Shown here: positions 38,238 through 47,062 of the stretch, piece by piece | How positions within the stretch are numbered: position 1 is the stretch's first letter | Layout of the letters: each line of letters opens with the position of its first letter | DNA from: Virgibacillus salexigens | GTDB taxonomy: Bacteria > Bacillota > Bacilli > Bacillales > Amphibacillaceae | Direction: 5' to 3' | Length of the DNA stretch: 64,000 bases | NCBI RefSeq assembly: GCF_014905415.1 | Contig: NZ_BNEO01000001.1 | Coordinates: forward strand, 1,364,001 to 1,428,000 | Program-made: the position numbers and the translations under genes | Notes under the pieces: generated by a model | What the model was told of the DNA's origin: nothing | Database searches by the model: none | The model's input: the letters and a program-made list of their open reading frames with translations, nothing else

Positions 38238-39044
38238 TTAGTAGTTATCAATAATATCGCCTAACGGATCACCAGTGTTCCCGTTTCCGCCATTACCCGA
38301 ACCGCCTTGTTTCGTAAGCGCTATATAGATAAGGGCAAGAGCCAGACCGATAGCACCAAGACCCAATAGTGTGATAGATGGTATCGTCGCTAATACAAAA
38401 CCAATTGCAAAGAATGGCCATACCTCTTTTGTAGCCATCATGTTAATAACCATTGCATAACCAACGGCTACTACCATTCCTCCACCAACTGCTAAACCAT
38501 CTGTCAACCAAGATGGCATGGACTGAAGTAACTCTCTAACCGGGCCTGCACCAATAGCCAAGATTAATGCAGCTGGGATGGCAATACGTAACCCCTGCAT
38601 GCAAATAGCGGCAATATGCCATAGTTCTATTTTCCTGATGTTTCCCTCTTTGGCTGCGGCATCCATTAAATGTACCAATCCGGTTGCAATCGTTCGGACA
38701 ATGATTGTCAATAATAGACCTGCAACTGCAAGCGGTACTGCAATCGCGATTGCAGAAGATACACCAGCTTCGCCCTGACCACCTAATACGAGAATAATAG
38801 CAGATGCAACAGAGGCCAACGCAGCATCTGGTGCTACAGCAGCTCCAATGTTTGCCCAGCCTAAAGCAATTAATTGTAAGGTACCACCTAAGACAAGGCA
38901 TGGTACTATTTCTCCAGTAACTAAGCCGATTAACGTACAGGCAATGATCGGCTGATGGAAGTGGAATTCATCCAAGATTCCTTCTACACCAGCTAAGAAT
39001 GCTACGATAACAATTAATATTATTTGAATAATCGTCAATTCCAT
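38238..39044 (-). CDS. manY: PTS mannose/fructose/sorbose family IIC component
   Basis: A 268-residue membrane protein with GVEGILDEFHFHQPIIACTL near residue 19 and ALGWANIGAAVAPDAALAS near 60, both typical of IIC. A Gly/Asn-rich tail (GGSGNGGNGNTGDPLGD) ends the protein. It lies 17 bases upstream of the IID gene, in one operon. Confidence 0.93.
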   Translation of the reverse strand: MELTIIQIILIVIVAFLAGVEGILDEFHFHQPIIACTLIGLVTGEIVPCLVLGGTLQLIALGWANIGAAVAPDAALASVASAIILVLGGQGEAGVSSAIAIAVPLAVAGLLLTIIVRTIATGLVHLMDAAAKEGNIRKIELWHIAAICMQGLRIAIPAALILAIGAGPVRELLQSMPSWLTDGLAVGGGMVVAVGYAMVINMMATKEVWPFFAIGFVLATIPSITLLGLGAIGLALALIYIALTKQGGSGNGGNGNTGDPLGDIIDNY

Positions 39045-39080
39045 AATGATGACTCATCCTCCTTCTTTTGATAATTAGGA

Positions 39081-40049
39081 TTATTTCTGTTTGCTGAGCT
39101 CTGCTTGAGCCCTTTTGATAATTTCATCCATGTCACCTTGTGAATCGTTGGGAACTTTACGTACATCGAACTTCAAACCAGCTTCTTTTAGCTTAGTGAA
39201 CGCATCGATATCCGCTTGACTAAAGGCTAACACCTTATTCGGTTGAACTTTACCAGGTGAGTGCGCCATTGAGCCAACATTAATTGTCTCTAACGGAACG
39301 CCACCTTCAACTGCTCTAAGTACATCGTTTGGATTTTCAAAAAGAAGTAACGCGCGCTGTCCGCCAAAATGTTGATCATCCTTTGCCAGCTCGATCATTT
39401 TATTAATTGGAACAACATGTGCCTTTACACCCGAAGGAGCAGCCTGCTGAATCAATTTTTTCCGAAGCTCGTCCTTCGCGACTTCATCCGATACCACGAT
39501 AATACGTGTAGGCAATGTATTCTTTGTCCAAGCAGTTGCTACTTGCCCGTGAAGTAAACGAGAATCAATACGCGCTAACACATACTCAAATTTTCCTGGG
39601 GCACCTGTATTTACTGACTGATCAGCTGTTGCACCAGCATCTGCTGGTTCTAATTCTTCCGGTTTCACCTTAACCGCTTCTTTTGCTGTGCCCAAGATAT
39701 GTGCAGCAATTTCGTGTGCGGTGTCCATGGAAAAGCGCGATGAATAAGCTTCGATCAACATTGCTAAGTTGACACCAGCAACGATTGCCCATTTATCTTC
39801 ATGCGCTTCCATCAAGCCATTTGCTTGATTGAAAGGAGTTCCACCCCAAAGATCGACTAAGAATAATACTTCGTCTTGGTTGTCGAATGAGGCAATTGCT
39901 TCTTTCATTTTTGCCTTTACATCATCGGGTCCTTCGCTCGGCATCAATGTAACAGCTTTTACATTTTCTTGTTCTCCAAAGATCATCGCTCCAGATTGCA
40001 AGATACCATTGGCAAATTCACCGTGGCTAGCAATGATAATTCCTACCAT
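39081..40049 (-). CDS. manX: PTS mannose family IIAB component
   Basis: A 322-residue fusion. IIA occupies residues 1-130 with the phospho-His in [11 protein letters not shown] near residue 9. An Ala/Pro/Glu linker follows near 135-160, and IIB occupies 165-322 with the phospho-His in [16 protein letters not shown] near residue 175. It carries phosphate from HPr to the sugar. The sugar may be mannose, glucose, fructose or an amino sugar. A cre-like site and an attenuator-like hairpin lie upstream. Confidence 0.93.
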   Translation of the reverse strand: MVGIIIASHGEFANGILQSGAMIFGEQENVKAVTLMPSEGPDDVKAKMKEAIASFDNQDEVLFLVDLWGGTPFNQANGLMEAHEDKWAIVAGVNLAMLIEAYSSRFSMDTAHEIAAHILGTAKEAVKVKPEELEPADAGATADQSVNTGAPGKFEYVLARIDSRLLHGQVATAWTKNTLPTRIIVVSDEVAKDELRKKLIQQAAPSGVKAHVVPINKMIELAKDDQHFGGQRALLLFENPNDVLRAVEGGVPLETINVGSMAHSPGKVQPNKVLAFSQADIDAFTKLKEAGLKFDVRKVPNDSQGDMDEIIKRAQAELSKQK

Positions 40050-40140
40050 CTTCTTACCTCCTATTTTTATTGGTAAAGCTTACGTAGCAAACCCCTAAAG
40101 TATATTCCATCAGCTTATCTAAAGCGATTACACTCTCCTG

Positions 40141-40240
40141 AAAAAAATTAAAAAAGGCATGAGTAAAAATAAGATCAAATGAAGGCAGGGGTATAGAAGG
40201 TCCCTTATGCTTCGTTTAATCAATACTTTCACTCATGCCT
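40141..40240 (-). promoter_or_regulatory. attenuator-like leader hairpin before the PTS operon
   Basis: On the minus strand AGGCATGAGT (40240-40231) can pair with ACTCATGCCT (40164-40155), immediately followed by TTTTTTAATTTTTTT. This is a terminator placed about 100 bases before the IIAB start and within the leader. The 66 bases between the arms could form an alternative fold. It suggests premature termination control of the PTS operon. Confidence 0.55.
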
Positions 40241-40596
40241 GATCGAATCAGTAACACGTAAAAATAATGGAGACAACTATATAATTTTATATTGAAAACG
40301 CTTTTATAAAACCACTAAAAATAAGCAAAAAACACTTTAAAGATCCCTGCAGAAATTATATCACAGCCGTCCCCCTGATTCAAGAGGTTATTTGACTATA
40401 TCCGGTCCCCTTCCTGCCTAGGACCACTTAATCTTAACACAGATACCGTTTATTAACATTCATACCATACTTATCCCATACAACCGCCGGCTGCTCTTCT
40501 ATCATTTTTATAAAATCATTGCGCAGCCGGCAATGCTCTGTTTCCTTCCGAACAACGCTTTGCTTTCGTACACATGAAAACCAGAAAAAACAGTTT
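40241..40596. other. 356-base gap between PTS leader and manO, with a possible ORF relic
   Basis: Beyond the cre-like site there is a GCCGGCTGC/GCAGCCGGC inverted repeat (40486-40494, 40523-40531). The minus strand from about 40576 to TAA at 40434-40436 reads a coherent-looking stretch (KETEHCRLRNDFIKMIEEQ, then AVVWDKYGMNVNKRYLC) with no start codon or ribosome binding site, probably the tail of a lost gene. Confidence 0.35.
40303..40316. promoter_or_regulatory. cre-like CcpA site upstream of the PTS operon
   Basis: TGAAAACGCTTTTA matches the catabolite-responsive element consensus (TGWAANCGNTNWCA) except near its last bases. It overlaps AT-rich promoter-like sequence upstream of the leader. 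CcpA control of a mannose-family PTS is expected from family knowledge. Confidence 0.6.
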
Positions 40597-40971
40597 CTAT
40601 TCCTTTTTTAATTTACTCTTCACACTGCGTTTGATTACATCAAAGAAACCCAATGATTGGACCATATGATCGGGATCAACGTATTCACGCATTGCCCGAA
40701 ATACTTTTTTGGGATCTTTAGAAGAAAATGTAAATGTTCCATTCTGCTTCGTTTGGATCGCATAACGCGGGATCCATTTCCCTTTGAACAAGACGGAAGC
40801 GATTACGTAATCCACTTCTTCCCAAGGAATTTGAATAAACTTGCGCGTATCGCGTTTATTGAAGAACTCAAACCCTTTATCTCCAATCATAATCTGACCA
40901 TAGTCTGAAACATTTATATGTGAAGTCGCATCTATTACTAAATCGACCTTTGTATTGATTGATTGAACCAT
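40597..40971 (-). CDS. manO: DUF956 family protein (ManO-like)
   Basis: A 124-residue protein of the DUF956 family: VDLVIDATSHINVSDYGQIM, KGFEFFNKRDTRKFIQIPWE, and a C-terminal FFDVIKRSVKSKLKKE. Genes of this family usually accompany mannose-family PTS operons, and here one stands immediately upstream of IIAB in the same direction. A regulatory role is suspected in lactic acid bacteria. It has no membrane segment. Confidence 0.85.
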   Translation of the reverse strand: MVQSINTKVDLVIDATSHINVSDYGQIMIGDKGFEFFNKRDTRKFIQIPWEEVDYVIASVLFKGKWIPRYAIQTKQNGTFTFSSKDPKKVFRAMREYVDPDHMVQSLGFFDVIKRSVKSKLKKE

Positions 40972-41276
40972 TTGATATACTCCTTTTCTTCCGCTTACTA
41001 ATTATTATACACGTTGAAACACTTTAAGCAAAAAATACTAGGGATAGAGAGGTCTGTTAACTGTGGACTTCTATTTAACAATCTGTATTCTATCAACTAT
41101 TCGTTTATATCTAATGAATCTTTTATGAACAAGTTTTATTTTGACAAAGTAATTTCCTATGTAGATAATTTCAAACACATCCACCATCAAAAAGAACCTT
41201 TAATCTTAAAACAGATCAAGGTTCTGTGTTTATATTGTATTTGTTATCAGAATTTCAGAGTAAATCCTTGTTTCAG
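40972..41276. other. 305-base non-coding gap between manO and mqo
   Basis: It holds the mqo terminator (41193-41225) and presumably the manO promoter. An 88-codon plus-strand frame (41014-41280) has no ribosome binding site and no family resemblance, so I do not call it. Nothing else is seen. Confidence 0.6.
41193..41225 (-). terminator. terminator of mqo
   Basis: On the minus strand AGAACCTT and AAGGTTCT flank a 17-base loop and are followed by TTTTTGATGG. Confidence 0.8.
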
Positions 41277-42779
41277 TTAACTATGCACCTTTTCTTTTGC
41301 ACTAAGTCCAAGTATCTGTGCTGTTGAAGTATGAATTTCTTGAAGAAGCTCTGGATTTTCCGCTAGTGAGACACCATATGAAGGAATCATCTCTTTTATC
41401 TTCGGCTCCCAGTCTTTAACATGTTGAGGGAAACATTTTTCGATAACCTTGAGCATGACATGAGCCGCAGTAGATGCCCCCGGAGAAGCTCCTAGTAAGG
41501 CAGCTACCGAACCATCAGCAGAGCTGACAACTTCCGTACCAAATTGTAGTGTTCCTTTACCACCATTCTCCGTATCCTTGATAACTTGCACTCGTTGTCC
41601 TGCTACTACTAGACCCCAGTCCTCACTTTTAGCATCCGGAATAAACGCTCGTAATTCTTCCATGCGCTTTTCTTTGGAAGATATCACTTGCTCACACAAA
41701 TATTTAGTCAAGGAAGCATTTTTTACACCTGCCGCTGACATCGTCACGAGATTATCCGTTTTAACCGAGGTTAACAAATCTAGTATTGATCCCTTTTTCA
41801 AGAACTTCGGGGAAAAGCCTGCGAATGGTCCAAAAAGCAATGATTTTTCATGGTCGATAAATCTCGTATCAAGGTGAGGCATAGACATCGGTGGAGCTCC
41901 GACCTTAGCTTTACCATACACCTTTGCATGATGCTTTGCGATCACCTCTTGATTGTTACATACCATGAATAGTCCACTTACAGGGAAGCCACCAATATGC
42001 TTCGATTCAGGAATACCAGTTTTTTGCAGTAAATGCAGACTACCTCCGCCCCCGCCAATAAAAAGAAAATCGGTCGTATGGTACTCGATTTTCCCATTAT
42101 CGATGTCATGGACTTTTACTTCCCATGAACCGTTACTCAACCGTTGAATGTCCTCAACAGTATGTTTGTAGTTTACTTCAACGTCTTGATGTTCTAAGTG
42201 ATCAAACATTTTACGCGTTATTTCACCAAAATTGACATCTGTGCCAGAATCAATCTTTGTTGCTGCTATCGGCTGATCCGTTACCCTGTCTTTCATCATA
42301 AGTGGAATCCACTTCTTAAGTTGTTCTGGATCATCGGAAAACTCCATGTCCTGGAACAACGGATGATCTGACATAGTTTTGTAGCGCTTTCTTAAAAATT
42401 CTATGTTCTTCTGCCCTTGAACAAAACTCATGTGAGGCAAAGGCATAATAAAATCCTTTGGATTACGTATCAGATTGCTGTTTACGAGGTAAGACCAAAA
42501 TTGTTTTGAAACCTGGAACTGCTCGTTTACTTTGATTGCTTTTGTCATATCTATCGAGCCATCAGGTTTTTCATGCGTATAGTTCAGCTCACACAATGCA
42601 GCATGACCAGTACCTGCATTATTCCAAACATTTGAACTTTCTTCTCCTGCTCTTTCCAGTTTTTCAAAAACCCTGATGTTCCATTCTGGTACCAATTCTT
42701 TTAACAACGACCCTAACGTTGCACTCATGATACCTGCACCAATTAACATTACATCTGTTTTCGTATAGTTTTTGCTCAT
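41277..42779 (-). CDS. mqo: malate:quinone oxidoreductase
   Basis: A 500-residue FAD enzyme. The dinucleotide motif is [20 protein letters not shown] at the N-terminus, followed by [19 protein letters not shown] near 50 and [20 protein letters not shown] near 240. It oxidises malate to oxaloacetate and passes electrons to menaquinone at the membrane surface, bypassing or complementing malate dehydrogenase. The length is normal. It is monocistronic. Confidence 0.96.
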   Translation of the reverse strand: MSKNYTKTDVMLIGAGIMSATLGSLLKELVPEWNIRVFEKLERAGEESSNVWNNAGTGHAALCELNYTHEKPDGSIDMTKAIKVNEQFQVSKQFWSYLVNSNLIRNPKDFIMPLPHMSFVQGQKNIEFLRKRYKTMSDHPLFQDMEFSDDPEQLKKWIPLMMKDRVTDQPIAATKIDSGTDVNFGEITRKMFDHLEHQDVEVNYKHTVEDIQRLSNGSWEVKVHDIDNGKIEYHTTDFLFIGGGGGSLHLLQKTGIPESKHIGGFPVSGLFMVCNNQEVIAKHHAKVYGKAKVGAPPMSMPHLDTRFIDHEKSLLFGPFAGFSPKFLKKGSILDLLTSVKTDNLVTMSAAGVKNASLTKYLCEQVISSKEKRMEELRAFIPDAKSEDWGLVVAGQRVQVIKDTENGGKGTLQFGTEVVSSADGSVAALLGASPGASTAAHVMLKVIEKCFPQHVKDWEPKIKEMIPSYGVSLAENPELLQEIHTSTAQILGLSAKEKVHS

Positions 42780-43230
42780 TCCTATTCATTCTCCCTATTT
42801 TCAACAGAAAAGATGTAATCGCTCTTGTTGAACTTTCCCCTAGACAAGACTTATCTCGTTAAACATCTTTCCCAGAAATATTTAACCCACTCTCTAGCTT
42901 ACCACTGTTAAACAAATATTTAAATTTTATTTGATAAAGAGGATGATTAGTGAACAAGATTTTGAGCTAGATAATATTACTAATTTATCGATGAACATAA
43001 ATAGCAATTAATACACGAGGTAAATTTTTAGTGAAAGAGGTTTTTGTGGTTATTACCTTCATTTATATCCGTTTGTAATGAAGATACTTGTTCATATCAA
43101 TTGCTTACCATATAAGGATTTTCCGTTAACCGAGGTATTTACTCATGGTAACGGAAAATCCTTATATTCTTAATCCCTAAGATGCACCATTAAATCACCT
43201 TCAACAAACACTTCTTTTCTTTTTTTACAA
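42780..43230. other. 451-base gap between mqo and the rlmH-type integration site
   Basis: It presumably contains the mqo promoter on the minus strand and a long hairpin at 43111-43167. No coding frame with support is seen. Confidence 0.6.
43111..43167. terminator. 21-22 bp hairpin, probably the original rlmH terminator
   Basis: ATATAAGGATTTTCCGTTAACC (43111-43132, given here as its two ends only: ATATAAGG...TTAACC) pairs with GGTAACGGAAAATCCTTATAT (43147-43167) apart from one bulged base. It lies 64 bases past the rlmH-tail-like sequence at 43231-43251, where the rlmH terminator would have been before insertion. Confidence 0.55.
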
Positions 43231-43251
43231 TCACTTACGATACGGTTCACC
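43231..43251 (-). repeat. left attachment site: rlmH-tail-like sequence (GEPYRK-stop)
   Basis: On the minus strand these 21 bases read Gly-Glu-Pro-Tyr-Arg-Lys-stop. The rlmH gene at the other end of the element finishes Gly-Glu-Pro-Tyr-His-Lys-stop. Fifteen of 21 bases agree, with GAACCGTA exact (43241-43248 and 54003-54010). The match ends abruptly upstream of the Gly codon, as expected for a recombination boundary. Confidence 0.78.
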
Positions 43252-43619
43252 GTGGTGATTTAAGAGGCAAAAAAACAGCTATTGGGAGAAAAATGAATGG
43301 ACTCCCAATGCTGTTTCTTAACTAATCTATTATAGGTAGGCAAACTACCCGAATAAGTTTTTACTCATTTTACCGTCTATTTATAACTTGAAACCGGTGG
43401 TCGGGGTCGAAATAACTCTACAATCCCTTTAATTATAAGGAATTAAAAAAACTTGTGCATTTTTTGTGCATTTCATTTTTTCTCTCAAAAATTTAAGTAT
43501 AATCTTTTCATATCTAGATTAAGCAGTGAAATTTCAGGAGTAGTTTAACTTAACGTCCTACTTATGTCTAAAATCTTAGATATAAATCACAACTTATTAT
43601 TTCGAAGGTAATTAAAAAC
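43252..43619. other. 368-base non-coding left end of the element
   Basis: It contains a stem at 43273-43316, a short GC-richer patch (43393-43411) and the tandem TTGTGCAT copies at 43453-43460 and 43464-43471. The frame from the boundary gives four codons, TVVI, then TAA (43261-43263), which would end the recombinase gene in a circular form. No gene is seen. Confidence 0.55.
43273..43316. terminator. stem-loop at the left end of the element
   Basis: AAACAGCTATTGGGAG (43273-43288) pairs with CTCCCAATGCTGTTT (43302-43316) with one bulge, followed by CTTAAC. In a circular form it would stand just after the recombinase stop codon and could terminate that gene. Confidence 0.65.
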
Positions 43620-44366
43620 TTACTTATGAATAAAGATTTGCCAGTTATTAAGTAGATGCTGTCTTCGTAGATGCTGTCTTCTAGAATGATTTTCAATATT
43701 TACAAACATATCCATGTGGGCATAATTCTTGTTTAAGTACACAGTATTTAATTCAGGCATTAAATTGTAAATTAACCCAGCTTCTAAATTTCTTAAAAGA
43801 CTTTTAGCCTCTTTATATGGCTGTATAAATTCTAAGGGCATATAGTTTTTTTCATCGTCTAGGAATACAGCCGTACCAAAATATATATGTTTGGAAAGCC
43901 CATCATATTCAGGTGCATGAAGTTTCAGTGCTGCACTATGGCCGACTGAAAAACGATGTATTTTTGAAGAGGTTTTTCCAACATAAACAAGTTTTTCATC
44001 TTTATCATCACCAGCTGATATAAAATATAAAGGATAACATGCAGCAGGAGGCGTTTTTAGTTGATGCTCAATTTCACGAATAATCTCTCTATCAACATCC
44101 CTCAACCTTTCCTCTTCCTCAATTCCTAGTTCTTCACTATACTCATCAGTAATTATTTGGAAAGCTTTAGCAACATAATCATTAACTTCATTCCATGTAC
44201 CCTCTAAACTTTGAGCCTCCATATTCAATACTTTATAAAGTGGCAAACAAACGTCTATTCCTATAAAACAACCATATTCAGAATTAATATCCTCTATTCT
44301 ATATCTATCTAGAATAGGTAAGTATCCTGTTCTTAGGTAATATTCTAAAGAATGATGCAAAGTCAT
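43620..44366 (-). CDS. GIY-YIG-like nuclease domain protein
   Basis: A 248-residue protein. The N-terminal 100 residues are helical and not recognised. From about residue 108 the pattern YPLYFISAGDD (GIY-like strand), KLVYVGKTSSKIHRF (YIG-like strand followed by K-T and Arg) and LEAGLIYNLMPELNT (metal-binding Glu, then P-x-L-N) matches a GIY-YIG core. AGGAGGGGAT precedes the ATG. It is divergent from the TPR-DUF2726 gene. A DNA-cutting role in defence is inferred; catalytic Tyr residues are partly altered (PLY instead of GIY). Confidence 0.6.
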   Translation of the reverse strand: MTLHHSLEYYLRTGYLPILDRYRIEDINSEYGCFIGIDVCLPLYKVLNMEAQSLEGTWNEVNDYVAKAFQIITDEYSEELGIEEEERLRDVDREIIREIEHQLKTPPAACYPLYFISAGDDKDEKLVYVGKTSSKIHRFSVGHSAALKLHAPEYDGLSKHIYFGTAVFLDDEKNYMPLEFIQPYKEAKSLLRNLEAGLIYNLMPELNTVYLNKNYAHMDMFVNIENHSRRQHLRRQHLLNNWQIFIHK

Positions 44367-44545
44367 TTAATATCCCCTCCTCTTAACCATATTTTTAAAA
44401 AAGAGTAGCGAAGGTGAGATGATAGTCTTATTCTTCTTTTTTCAACTGTTTCTCACAATTTAATATATGCATCTTAACATAATATTACAATTTACTTGTA
44501 TGTGATAGAATTATTTATATTACTAATCACAAGGGTGTGTTTCAT

Positions 44546-46882
44546 ATGAGTTATTTTCCGGTAATAAATTGGGAAGAAATTGTCGAGGGTGACTATAAAG
44601 AACCAGAATCATTAGTTGGACTTTTTGACTTGTTATTTTTGATGACTGAAGATAATGAATCATATAATACATTTAACAAAATTAATAACAAGTCTGTTCA
44701 ATTCTTCTGCAACAAACTGATGTCTATTCCAATAAAAGAAAGAGCTGAAGACTTTTCTGATATATTATCATACTCGTTATATACAGCGACTTTTTTTACT
44801 CTTAGAGAAGAATATACAGAGGCAATGTCTATACTAAAATGGTTAAACATAGATCACATAACAAGAGTAGCTAGAAATAAGGAAATAGATGATCCTATTT
44901 TCTTATATGCTGCTGTACTTAATTGCTTTGTAAAAAGTCAACAAGGTGATTTATCAGAAGAAGATGTAGAGTGCTTTGCAAAATATACTTTTGGTAAATT
45001 AAATGAAGACGTTCATTTTAGAATAGAATGGAACATCTTCAATCGATTATGGAAAGCCCATATGCCTCTTGCTGACTTTTTTGGGTGGAGTTTCTATATA
45101 ATTGCTAACACAGCTGAGCAAATCGGTAATGTAGTTGATCTCCCAGTTGATGACGTTTTTGAAAACTACCTAGAGAATTTGATGAACATTTATAAAATCA
45201 TAGGTATCGGAGAAACAAATCTATTAAACAATTCATTACAGATTATTTATGAAAAACTTCCCCACCCTTTTCTAAAAAAATCTACCGAGTTATTCAAAAA
45301 TAATTATACCAACCCATCAAACTTCAAAAAATACATAAGAGAAATAAGGAAGGACTCTCTTGAATTATATGAAAGTTTGCTTAATAATTTCATCAATAGT
45401 ATTTTTGAAGCTTTAACTGACAAAGCTAGCGTTCATTCTTTCTTAAAAGAAATTGAGAAAAAGAAATACTTAATTCCTTTATTAGACTTTACAAGTGATA
45501 GTAAATACCTAACAGCTAACAATATATTTGAAGTCCTTGTTCAATTGGGTGATCACTCAGGCTACCGCCTTGCATTATCAATTTACAATGAGTGGCTAAA
45601 GTCTGATGTCCAGAAAAGAATCAAAGAAGAAGACCCATTTTATTTGGCATATATTCACTCCAAAAACGGAAAAATATCCGACGCCATTCAACTTTATAGA
45701 AGTATCTACCAGAAAGAACCTGAAAATTTATCAGTTATTAATAATTTAGCAGTTTTATATTATGAGGAATTAAATAATTTAGATGAAGCTCTCTCTCTAT
45801 TAAAACAAGGAGAACTATTAGATCCAAACCATGAAAAAATTCAACACAACCTGAAAAACGTCCAGAGATTAATTGAAAAAGAACAGCAGAGACCAAAGGA
45901 AGCCAAAGATAGATACTTTAAGAAAATCAATAAACTTCAGCGCAATATATTATTTTCGATTTATAAACTTTCCAGTGACGGAGTTGTTACAGATGAATTG
46001 ATTCAATCGGTTACAAAACTTACAGATTATAATTTTTACAAAAAGAATATAAACAAGCTATTAGATCTAGAGCTTGCTTTTTTCGATTATTCTAAAGGAT
46101 ATACCCTAGATACTACCATATATAAACTTATCCAAGATTATATAAATCCCAAAATTGAACGTGAGGTGGTCAGATCTAGTAAAAATAAACTCTTCCGTCC
46201 TATCTTTTACCATGAATCGGAGATTAAACTTTATCAAGCACTGATAGAATTGTTTCCTCAGCAGTTAGTTTTTCCAAATATGGATTTAAAAACTATTATT
46301 GATGTAGATAAAGTAAAACAATTTTTAGACCCTGATATTATTGAATATATGTTTAAAGCTCATGTAGACTTTGCAATAATTAACAATACAACTTACCTAC
46401 CGATTTTATGTATAGAAAAAGATAGCTCCTTTCAAGATGAAAGTTACGGAGCTAACAATGCAATTAAAAAAAACACAATATTTAACACTAGTGGTTTACC
46501 TTTAATTAGAATTAGATTTAATTCGGCTATGGACAATGACCGTTTAAGAGAAGAAGTTAAGCAAGCTACAAAAGAATTCTTATTACAAACACAAAAGGAG
46601 GATGACATCCATGATATTCTTAAAGAATTTGATTTAAAAAGTTTTGGTATTTACACTGATTTACCTTCAAAAGAACAGATAAATATAATTTGGAAACAAC
46701 TTGTTGGAGATATGATTTACAAAGAAACAAAGGATATCGTACTAGATAAATCAAACGCACAAGTAGAATTTTATATTCCAAAAAGTTTGGAACAAGTTTT
46801 AGAATACGGTAAGGAAGATATAAAAGCTGGACTGTACGATAAATATCCATCATTAAACTCAATTCGTTTTATATTTAATTAA
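44546..46882 (+). CDS. TPR protein with C-terminal DUF2726/PD-(D/E)XK-like domain
   Basis: A 778-residue protein. Residues 1-350 are helical and not recognised. Residues about 365-440 hold TPR repeats (YLAYIHSKNGKISDAIQLYR, then LAVLYYEELNNLDEALSLLK). A winged-helix-like stretch follows near 470-530. Residues about 548-685 look like DUF2726, a restriction-endonuclease-like fold: YHESEIKLYQALIELFPQQ, then VDFAIINNTTYLPILCIEKD with Asp near 605 and E-x-K/D near 621, and TIFNTSGLPLIRIRF. The ATG at 44546 follows AAGGGTG. It has its own terminator. A phage-defence nuclease role is inferred from domain and position. Confidence 0.6.
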   Translation: MSYFPVINWEEIVEGDYKEPESLVGLFDLLFLMTEDNESYNTFNKINNKSVQFFCNKLMSIPIKERAEDFSDILSYSLYTATFFTLREEYTEAMSILKWLNIDHITRVARNKEIDDPIFLYAAVLNCFVKSQQGDLSEEDVECFAKYTFGKLNEDVHFRIEWNIFNRLWKAHMPLADFFGWSFYIIANTAEQIGNVVDLPVDDVFENYLENLMNIYKIIGIGETNLLNNSLQIIYEKLPHPFLKKSTELFKNNYTNPSNFKKYIREIRKDSLELYESLLNNFINSIFEALTDKASVHSFLKEIEKKKYLIPLLDFTSDSKYLTANNIFEVLVQLGDHSGYRLALSIYNEWLKSDVQKRIKEEDPFYLAYIHSKNGKISDAIQLYRSIYQKEPENLSVINNLAVLYYEELNNLDEALSLLKQGELLDPNHEKIQHNLKNVQRLIEKEQQRPKEAKDRYFKKINKLQRNILFSIYKLSSDGVVTDELIQSVTKLTDYNFYKKNINKLLDLELAFFDYSKGYTLDTTIYKLIQDYINPKIEREVVRSSKNKLFRPIFYHESEIKLYQALIELFPQQLVFPNMDLKTIIDVDKVKQFLDPDIIEYMFKAHVDFAIINNTTYLPILCIEKDSSFQDESYGANNAIKKNTIFNTSGLPLIRIRFNSAMDNDRLREEVKQATKEFLLQTQKEDDIHDILKEFDLKSFGIYTDLPSKEQINIIWKQLVGDMIYKETKDIVLDKSNAQVEFYIPKSLEQVLEYGKEDIKAGLYDKYPSLNSIRFIFN

Positions 46883-46903
46883 ATGTCCATCGGCTATTCA
46901 AGT

Positions 46904-46937
46904 CAAAACCACAGATTGTCATGGTTTTGGCTTTTTT
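46904..46937 (+). terminator. terminator after the TPR-DUF2726 gene
   Basis: CAAAACCA (46904-46911) pairs with TGGTTTTG (46922-46929), followed by GCTTTTTT. It separates this gene from the next transcription unit. Confidence 0.75.
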
Positions 46938-47010
46938 ATTTTGATTTCTACTTACTTCAACAAATAGGGTTTTAACTTGCAATATATCCCATTGTTCATG
47001 AAATCTACGT

Positions 47011-47016
47011 TATAAT
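47011..47016 (+). promoter_or_regulatory. -10 element of the gajAB-like operon
   Basis: A consensus TATAAT lies 47 bases before the OLD-nuclease start. The -35 region is poor. With the upstream terminator it indicates that the pair has its own promoter. Confidence 0.45.
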
Positions 47017-47062
47017 TACTAGCAAGACGGCATTTTCAGATAATAAGATAGGAGGAATTTTA

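Noticed and set aside
40050-40140. Sigma-54 (-24/-12) promoter before the PTS operon
   Set aside because: TTTGCTA resembles a -12 box, but the GG of the -24 box is not at the required 10-base distance, and no LevR/ManR activator gene is present.
41014-41280. 88-codon plus-strand frame between manO and mqo
   Set aside because: No ribosome binding site, no family-like pattern, and it covers the mqo terminator.
43393-43420. tRNA 3' end as the integration site of the island
   Set aside because: The GGTCGGGGTCGAA patch does not fold into a T-arm with an acceptor stem, while the rlmH-tail pair explains the boundaries.
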